A stretch of DNA of 64,000 nt from Chrysomallon squamiferum (lineage: Eukaryota; Mollusca; Gastropoda; Neomphalida; Peltospiridae), in contig CM022665.1 of assembly GCA_012295275.1 (NCBI GenBank), forward strand, positions 4,542,667 to 4,606,666, given 5' to 3'. Each line of letters begins with the position of its first letter. The stretch's first letter is position 1. Under the pieces are notes generated by a model. It worked only from the letters and a program-made list of their open reading frames with translations. It had not been told where the DNA came from and ran no database searches. Shown here piece after piece: positions 58,180 to 64,000 of the stretch. A program made the position numbers and the translations under genes.

Positions 58180-58244
58180 AAGGCGCCCATATTTCTACTG
58201 TTAACTTCCACAGAATTATCAGGGAACTAAATGAAATTGAATAG
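58180..58244 (+). CDS. Duplicate E1 exon 3 (alternative terminal coding exon)
   Basis: Acceptor TTTATTTTAG|AAGGCGCCC, a 65-nt frame in the same phase as E1 exon 3, ending TAG. It encodes AHISTVNFHRIIRELNEIE against AHISTDNFDRMIRELNEIE in the first copy. All substitutions keep the frame. E1 exon 2 could splice to either. Its own 3' exon starts at 58513. Confidence 0.6.
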
Positions 58245-58512
58245 AAAAAGAAAAGGTTAGTTTGATTTAATCTTTAACTTTTACTTACCTATTTTTGTTT
58301 ATACACAAACAGAAGCACACACACATATTTATTAACTTATCTATCTAATGTATCTATCTATCTATCCGTCTATCCATCTACCTATATACCTGTCTATTTA
58401 TCTATCTGTTTATGTATCTATTTTTTCTTCTTCTTTTTTTACATTTTGTTGAAATATTTATCTTGTTTTTTCTTTTGTTTTTAGTAAATATATATATTTT
58501 TTCTTTTAACAG

Positions 58513-58575
58513 ATACAAACTTAATGAACCAGAGGTTTACTGCGATATAAATAATCTCACTGAATAAACAAATAA
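58513..58575 (+). terminator. Duplicate E1 3' exon and poly(A) signals
   Basis: Acceptor CTTTTAACAG before 58513; AATAAA at 58562-58567 and 58570-58575. Confidence 0.58.
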
Positions 58576-58743
58576 AAACTAATTTTTGGGCTTTGTTTTG
58601 TAAATTACAATTATGTACGAATTCTCAAACCATGATGCTTTTAATGATACAATTTTTCATAATGTTTGAAAATATAACTAAATGTTTATTTTTATATAAC
58701 TGTCTTAACGCAGTAATACCATAAAGCAGTCCTTTATGCTAAG

Positions 58744-58823
58744 AAAAACAACAACAACAGCATCTATAACAAAAACAACAACAACGATAACAATAATAAT
58801 AGTAATAATAACAACAACAACAA

Positions 58824-58854
<31 letters not shown>

Positions 58855-58910
58855 AAGAAGAAGAAGAAGAATAACAATAGCAATAACAATAATAATCACG
58901 ATAATAAATA
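58744..58910. repeat. (ACA)n-(AAT)n-(AAG)n microsatellite
   Basis: Trinucleotide tract downstream of the duplicate 3' exon; the hydrophobic ORF on the minus strand is an artefact. Confidence 0.9.
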
Positions 58911-59639
58911 AATAAATTTAAAAAAAAATATATATATATATAAAACGTTCAGTTTTCTTTTAAAGCATTCAACCCAGGTTATTATAACAAGTGTTCATAG
59001 CCTCATAGCGAAACTGACGATTTTTTTATTTATTTGTTCGTTTATTATTAGTGGTAATAGTGCCAAAGGTACGGGCAGTGGCAGGAGTAGTAGTAGTTGT
59101 AGCAGTAGTAGTAGAAGTCGTAGTAAAGAAAGATCGATAAACTCAAACACAACAAATTTTTTTTTTTTTTTTAAATCAGTTAAAGACTGCCAATGTCTTA
59201 TAATTTAATACATTTAAAAAGTATTTTAGCCGTACATATGACAAACACAGTCGATAAAACCGACTCCGTTTTATATCTCAAGAGAAGTAATTAAAAATAA
59301 TTATAGCAGTTGTCTCCCTTAGATCAGAGCGCGTACGACAATACGTCTGACATTCAAACGCTAAATAGTTTAATTGAGTTTGATATTCAAGTGAATATTT
59401 GTTATGTGGAATTCATCACTGTTTGCTTTATTTATTATTATGGTTATTATTATTTTTTTACTTTTAACTATTTTTATAAGCTCAGTTTTTATAATAAAGA
59501 AACCGGTAGTTTTTTTTTAAACATGAATTGCACTCATTAAAAAAAAATAATAATAATAATAAAAACACTTTCCTACACATTATACATACACAGAAGCACG
59601 GACGCACTACAACAGGGGCTTGTATTTTCGGACGTACAC

Positions 59640-59830
59640 ATAAAACTTTATTTTAAAATCGCTATTAACCTTAACTTGGTTCGCTTGGAAGCTACTCTTG
59701 TGCATTCTTTTTAGCCTGACGTTTTGCCCAATCCTTGACTCGTCTCCATCTGATTCAAAACGAAACCGAGGCCAAGCATCGCTCTCATTTACTGCAGCGA
59801 ATAGCGACCACTCCGAGCAAATTTTAACAG
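59640..59830 (-). pseudogene. F: decayed B-like exon 1
   Basis: Minus strand retains AAVNESDAWPRFRF, clearly the signal end and mature start of the B type (NESDAWRRFRIR). A 1-nt deletion in the Arg-rich block then shifts the frame (ESDGDESRIGQ), and the signal peptide start is not recognisable. No exon 2 or 3 was found nearby. The gene's promoter and exon 0 survive about 1.9 kb upstream at 61.8 kb, with two MITE-like elements in between. Confidence 0.72.
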
Positions 59831-60147
59831 AAAAGGAGAAGTGTATAACGTACAGGCCTGTACGCAAAAATTTATATCGGGAACGATACGTAATCGACGG
59901 CCCAAAGATCATGCTCCTCCGAATTCTTTTTTAAATCTGTAATGCAGCAAATACATTCTGAGAAATAAATTTGAATTTTTTTTCTAGCCTCACAATTTTA
60001 TACAAATAAATAATAAAGTTAGTTACTATCAGAACGGACCCGCGGAAGTATTAACGACATTGATTCCGTTATAGCACATTTTTCCGCGCATTACGACGTC
60101 GGACCCGCCATTATAATTCACGTAGTTGGAATATATATACATATATA

Positions 60148-60235
60148 CATGGCCGTAACTACATTGAGGCAAATGAGGCAAATGCTTCATAGCGGAATTT
60201 ACGATTTTTTTTTTTTTTGATTTTTTGTTGTTGTT

Positions 60236-60273
<38 letters not shown>

Positions 60274-60617
60274 CTAATATACAAAGATTTTATTTAAAGA
60301 ATATAAAATATAAATCTCTTTTCCGATAGAACCGATATCCACTGAATGAATTCGTTTATGTTTATGGTTATCGTTTGAAGTCTACCGACATGGTTGTGAT
60401 GAAAGATATAACTAACTTCAAAGTCGTCAGACATCAAACAGGTTTATCGAACAACTGATGATTTAAGGCATTCAGCATCCTTTTCAATTTCAATTTTGGC
60501 CTGGTACTTGTCCTGATACAATGTATATTGTCACTTAGCCCCCAGTCCTCTCACCCAAATTTTTTTGGCGATTAAGTGTTGTTACCTCGTTTAATAAAAA
60601 GTCTAGTTACGGCCATG
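60148..60617. mobile_element. MITE-like element with CATGGCCGTAACTA ends
   Basis: CATGGCCGTAACTA at 60148 and its inverse TAGTTACGGCCATG at 60604-60617 bound about 470 bp with a poly-T core. The flanks are ATATATAC and ATATATAT, so a target duplication is possible but masked by the TA-rich site. The ends resemble hAT-type termini; family assignment is tentative. Confidence 0.55.
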
Positions 60618-60889
60618 ATATATATATTCCCTTTTTACACGTCTACGGACGAACGTCGGCAGACTGTACGGACCTGCGTACGGGCCTAAAGTATTAGTAA
60701 TAATAAACAGAACTTTTGAAATTTCATTGGATAGTTATCGCTCGATGTTCCCTTTCTTATTTTCATTCGTTAGTCTATTTTTTTTCTTTTTTTTTTTATC
60801 TTCTTTCTTTTTTTCGGAATGATCTACATTCTTCGGATTTTGAACACACACACACACACACACACATACAGACATACAGACATACACAC

Positions 60890-60918
<29 letters not shown>

Positions 60919-60923
<5 letters not shown>

Positions 60924-61494
60924 TTGTGTATAAGTCGAAGTTTTGGGAGACTATATTAAGGTAATATTTTGGGGGTCGATTTATACATAGGTAATGCTTT
61001 TGTAGCTGTTGCTGAAGAGTCGCCATTTTGACTATTTTTTGCTACGGGATGCATCTAAAATAATCGCGGTCTTTCAGCTTTTCAAAAATATAATTTTATC
61101 GTATAAAAAAGTTTGAAAAATTAAATAACAAAACCAAATATGAATGTAAAACATGATATTCTTCCGTTTAATGACATAAAAATACATTTTAAAGCGAGAA
61201 AACGGTCAGTACGGCGTTATGCCTTACGGCGTCTTGCAATGATTTAGGCTATAGCTCGTGTAATACATGCATTTACGTTATTATGGTATGTTCGTGCAAG
61301 TTACAGCTCGTGCAAGTTATGTTACAGTAGGCGTACAATGTAGGCCTTCGTGGCACTGTCACACTGGTCTAAAAATAGTGACGGTGCCTGGAATCGACAG
61401 TCGACTTATACTCAAGTAATACCTAAAATGACGCAATTTTTGGTCTTAAAATACACATCGACTTATACATAAGGTCGCCTTGTACACAAGTATA
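60919..61494. mobile_element. MITE-like element with TATACTTGTGTA ends
   Basis: Left TATACTTGTGTATAAGTCGA at 60919 and right inverse ending TTGTACACAAGTATA at 61480-61494. Sub-terminal CGACTTATACAT is also repeated. About 575 bp with no ORF, hence non-autonomous. It is inserted beside a TA-rich site, and (CA)n and (TA)n tracts precede it at 60845-60918. Confidence 0.6.
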
Positions 61495-61739
61495 TACGGT
61501 ATATATATAATGGAAATGTTATTCTCTGGCAAAACTTACTTCACCTATATATATATAAATAACATTTTCAAATCGTAAGACTATAACATTTGAAAATAAC
61601 TGTAACTAATATATAACATTACGAAACGTATTACTCTTAGATATAACAATTCTGGCCTATATTATTATATTTAAGATATATCCGAATTTTGTAAAGCGTT
61701 AATAAAGAAAATTCGAAAATAAACAAAGGGTATGTTTAC

Positions 61740-61884
61740 CGTCCGGTCGTAATCTATATCTCGGAGAAAGAATGAATAAAAATGATTATAATCCATTCAT
61801 TTATACCAGTTTGTTATTATTTCTTCTTTGATCTGTCATTAAGTGTGAGAACAGAAATACAAATATCCTGTTCCATCTGGTACA
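61740..61884 (-). promoter_or_regulatory. Promoter and exon 0 of pseudogene F
   Basis: Minus strand: AGATGGAACAGGATATTTGT (to about 61884), GTTCTCACACTTAATGACAG, CTGGTATAAATG with TATA at 61806-61798, TTTATTCATTC as initiator. Exon 0 ends CGACCGGACG|GTAAAC at 61740. Confidence 0.62.
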
Positions 61885-61906
61885 GATGATGATGATGATG
61901 ATGATG

Positions 61907-61967
<61 letters not shown>

Positions 61968-61986
61968 CAACAACAACAACAACAAC
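61884..61986. repeat. (GAT)n-(AAT)n-(ACA)n microsatellite
   Basis: About 100 bp inside the upstream edge of the F promoter, where box 1 would begin. Confidence 0.93.
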
Positions 61987-61989
61987 TGA

Positions 61990-63623
61990 TTAAAATAAGG
62001 ATTGTACATGACACTAATGACTGGTACATCTAAAGAAAAATTAATCACCTCTGTTAGAATTTTGATTTTTTTTTTTTTTTCTTTTAGGTGTTTTTGGGGG
62101 GGAGGGGTTTTCTAGTATTTTTTATGGTTGTTGTTGTTGTCATTTAAGACTCTTATGGTTAATCTGATTATAATTATTTTCAGAATGTCAGTACGTATCA
62201 TACATTTTATAATTTTTATCTGTTTTTTTTTTTTTTTTTTTTTTTATCTCTTTTTATGTAATTAATATAATTTTAGAATTTTTATTCTTTTTCGAATTAT
62301 ACTGAATCTAAAGCTTCGACGTTTTTCCTGATGTATTTATGAGTCTTATTTCTTTGATTAAATTATTCAAAAAAAAAAAAAAAAAAAAGATTCTGGTGCG
62401 TATGTGTATGCGTGTACGTGTTTGTATATATATACATATATAGTTTTGTGAAAGTGATTCCAGACTGAAATGTATCAGTACTGAACAGAAGGGATAATGC
62501 AGACAGCTGATAAAAACAGGATGTTTGAGCAAGAAAGTGTCAAATACATTAATGCAATGACTGACGTATCACTGGGCTGGGGCAATATAACACATTTTTA
62601 CTTTGTTATCAGATGAAGTGTGAAAGAATACGTTTGAGAGCAAAAAGAGCAGATATAATTCATCTAACAACTGTTCAGAGTCGAAGTCCTCAAAAATGTC
62701 CTAATTTAGTTTATCTGCTAAATGGTAGTACGGTTCGTAGCGTTTAAAAATAGTCTTGCTTATCAAATTATTTAGTAGTAATTTGCCTCCACTATAAAGT
62801 TACAGCTTAGGAAATTTATATATAGGAAACAATCGTAAAGCCAGACTTCAAATTACAATACTTGCCAGTAAAATGGAGTTAGAAAGAATTTAGAAACCAT
62901 TTAAAGTTAGATGGGTTCTTATTCCGAGAATCAATTTTATTTATTTATTTAATTAGTTAGATACTTAGTTTACTAGTCAATTAATTCGTTATATAATTTA
63001 ATTGGTCGTGCATTTAAATATTTTCTATTTCATTCATCCATTTATTCGTCATATGCTAATTCATTAATGCATGTCCAGCTTTTATGCTCACTTTTTCGAT
63101 GCGATTTTGCAACTGAGATTGTCAGGGCAAAAAAAATTACCTTTCTGGTTTAAAAGAAATTGCAATAAATAAACATAAATACAGAAATGCATAAGTTCAC
63201 ATATTTAACATATAAACATAATACATCTTTTAAAATCAGTTTTTAATATTATTTATTTCTATCGTAAAGACTACTGTACACCCATGTTGGTAACGGTAAT
63301 CCAGTTAGCTCTCGTGAGATCAAAGTTTAAATTAAAATAATGACACGATGATATTTTGATTACTGCCCCCTGTTGTGCTTCCATCACTTATACAGTGCAC
63401 CTGACACTTCTATCTGTTTAACTGTTCACGAGTTTAGTTTTAATCAGTTTGTTTTATCTTCCAACTGATCAGTGTGTTTCTGGATGGTCAATGTTAAACA
63501 TCCTATTTTGATCAACTCTGTCTTCTCTCGTCAAAATTACAAGGATATTCAAGTGTCATATAAAAGTAAATATTTAAATAAATTAAAAATTCCTTTAAAA
63601 TTTGAATTAAAACACTATGTAAA

Positions 63624-63670
<47 letters not shown>

Positions 63671-63800
63671 ATTTTGAAAAATTATGTAATACATTTGTGA
63701 ATTAAGTTTGTGACTTCTGAAAATAAAATGCAAGCAAACATACCAATAACTACTTTAATCGCTAACTGTTTTTTACGTGAACGCTCTAATTAATTTAACG
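61990..63800. other. Spacer between F promoter and the last promoter
   Basis: No gene seen. Poly-T runs at 62069-62080 and 62225-62245, poly-A at 62370-62388, ATTT-rich at 62938-63030 and (AAT)n at 63628-63669. Confidence 0.5.
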
Positions 63801-63803
63801 CGA

Positions 63804-63943
63804 GCAGCAGATTGTATTAACAGGATCTTCACGGTAATGTTTTCACACCTTTGCAAAAACAGCAGCTCAAGTTTAGTATAAAATAATGGTCTTCGATAAC
63901 AAATTTATTTATTTTTTCTCTTGTAACGATTTACGACTGAAAG
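63804..63943 (+). promoter_or_regulatory. Promoter and exon 0 of a family gene continuing past the right edge
   Basis: GCAGCAGATTGTATTAACAG at 63804, TTTTCACACCTTTGC, TCAAGTTTAGTATAAAATAA with TATA at 63872-63883, and exon 0 ending CGACTGAAAG|GTAAG at 63943. No exon 1 fits in the remaining 57 bp. Confidence 0.7.
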
Positions 63944-64000
63944 GTAAGATATCGTTTTCATTGACTTTGAATTTTTTTATTAAAAGTCTGCACATTTTTT

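Larger units (their letters stand above)
58020..59440 (+). repeat. E1 3'-end tandem duplication, unit 2
   Basis: Same order of segments as unit 1, with moderate divergence and indels; the 58744-58910 microsatellite is expanded with AAG units. Confidence 0.75.

Noticed and set aside
59607-59912. 101-residue minus ORF as a functional secreted peptide
   Set aside because: Its N-terminus is unrelated DNA rather than the family signal, the Arg block is frameshifted, and exons 2-3 are absent.

Overview
The window is eukaryotic nuclear DNA. It is very AT-rich, has GT-AG introns, TATA promoters and AATAAA signals, and is loaded with microsatellites ((TC)n, (TTC)n, (TTA)n, (CATA)n). It looks like a marine invertebrate, perhaps a lophotrochozoan such as a mollusc, but no gene here fixes the taxon and that guess is weak.

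From end to end it is a tandemly expanded cluster of one small-gene family. Each intact gene has a short non-coding exon 0 behind a shared TATA promoter. Exon 1 opens exactly at the ATG and encodes a 21-residue signal peptide plus a 29-37 residue Arg/Trp-rich cationic peptide ending in a Gly-Lys-Arg amidation and cleavage signal. Exon 2 carries a textbook EF-hand calcium loop. Exon 3 carries a second, weaker EF-hand and the stop. A non-coding 3' exon with a poly(A) signal can be seen for most copies. The organisation (signal, basic amidated peptide, dibasic site, acidic tail) is that of a secreted host-defence peptide precursor such as the tachyplesins, but the acidic tail is a calmodulin-like EF-hand pair. 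I do not recognise a named family with this combination.

Four closely related subfamilies are interleaved: A (+ strand, 154, 9345, 23568, 49735), B (- strand, 6620, 16135, 34595), C (+ strand, 18498, 30705, 36594) and D (- strand, 21598, 29187, 42134, 46917). From 1 to 51 kb plus- and minus-strand genes alternate strictly, giving repeated tail-to-tail and head-to-head pairs. Several copies are broken or altered: C2 lost exon 3; D2 lost its cationic block, its amidation Gly and its promoter; D4 has a 1-nt frameshift; one copy at 43.4 kb keeps only promoter, exon 0 and tail; an orphan D-type promoter sits at 7.9-8.1 kb.

Between paired genes lie 2-4 kb blocks shared among the copies, containing relics of a Tc1/mariner-like transposase, CA/TG repeats and trinucleotide tracts. 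From 52 to 64 kb the copies are more divergent: E1 (55.2 kb) has a Trp/Pro/His-rich peptide, an eroded EF-hand loop and a tandemly duplicated 3' end; a decayed B-like exon lies at 59.7 kb with its promoter at 61.8 kb; two MITE-like elements lie at 60.1-61.5 kb; and a last promoter plus exon 0 at 63.8-63.9 kb belongs to a gene continuing beyond the right edge.

The genes most plausibly act together as a diversified set of secreted cationic amphipathic peptides under common transcriptional control. Antimicrobial activity and calcium binding are inferences from sequence only.
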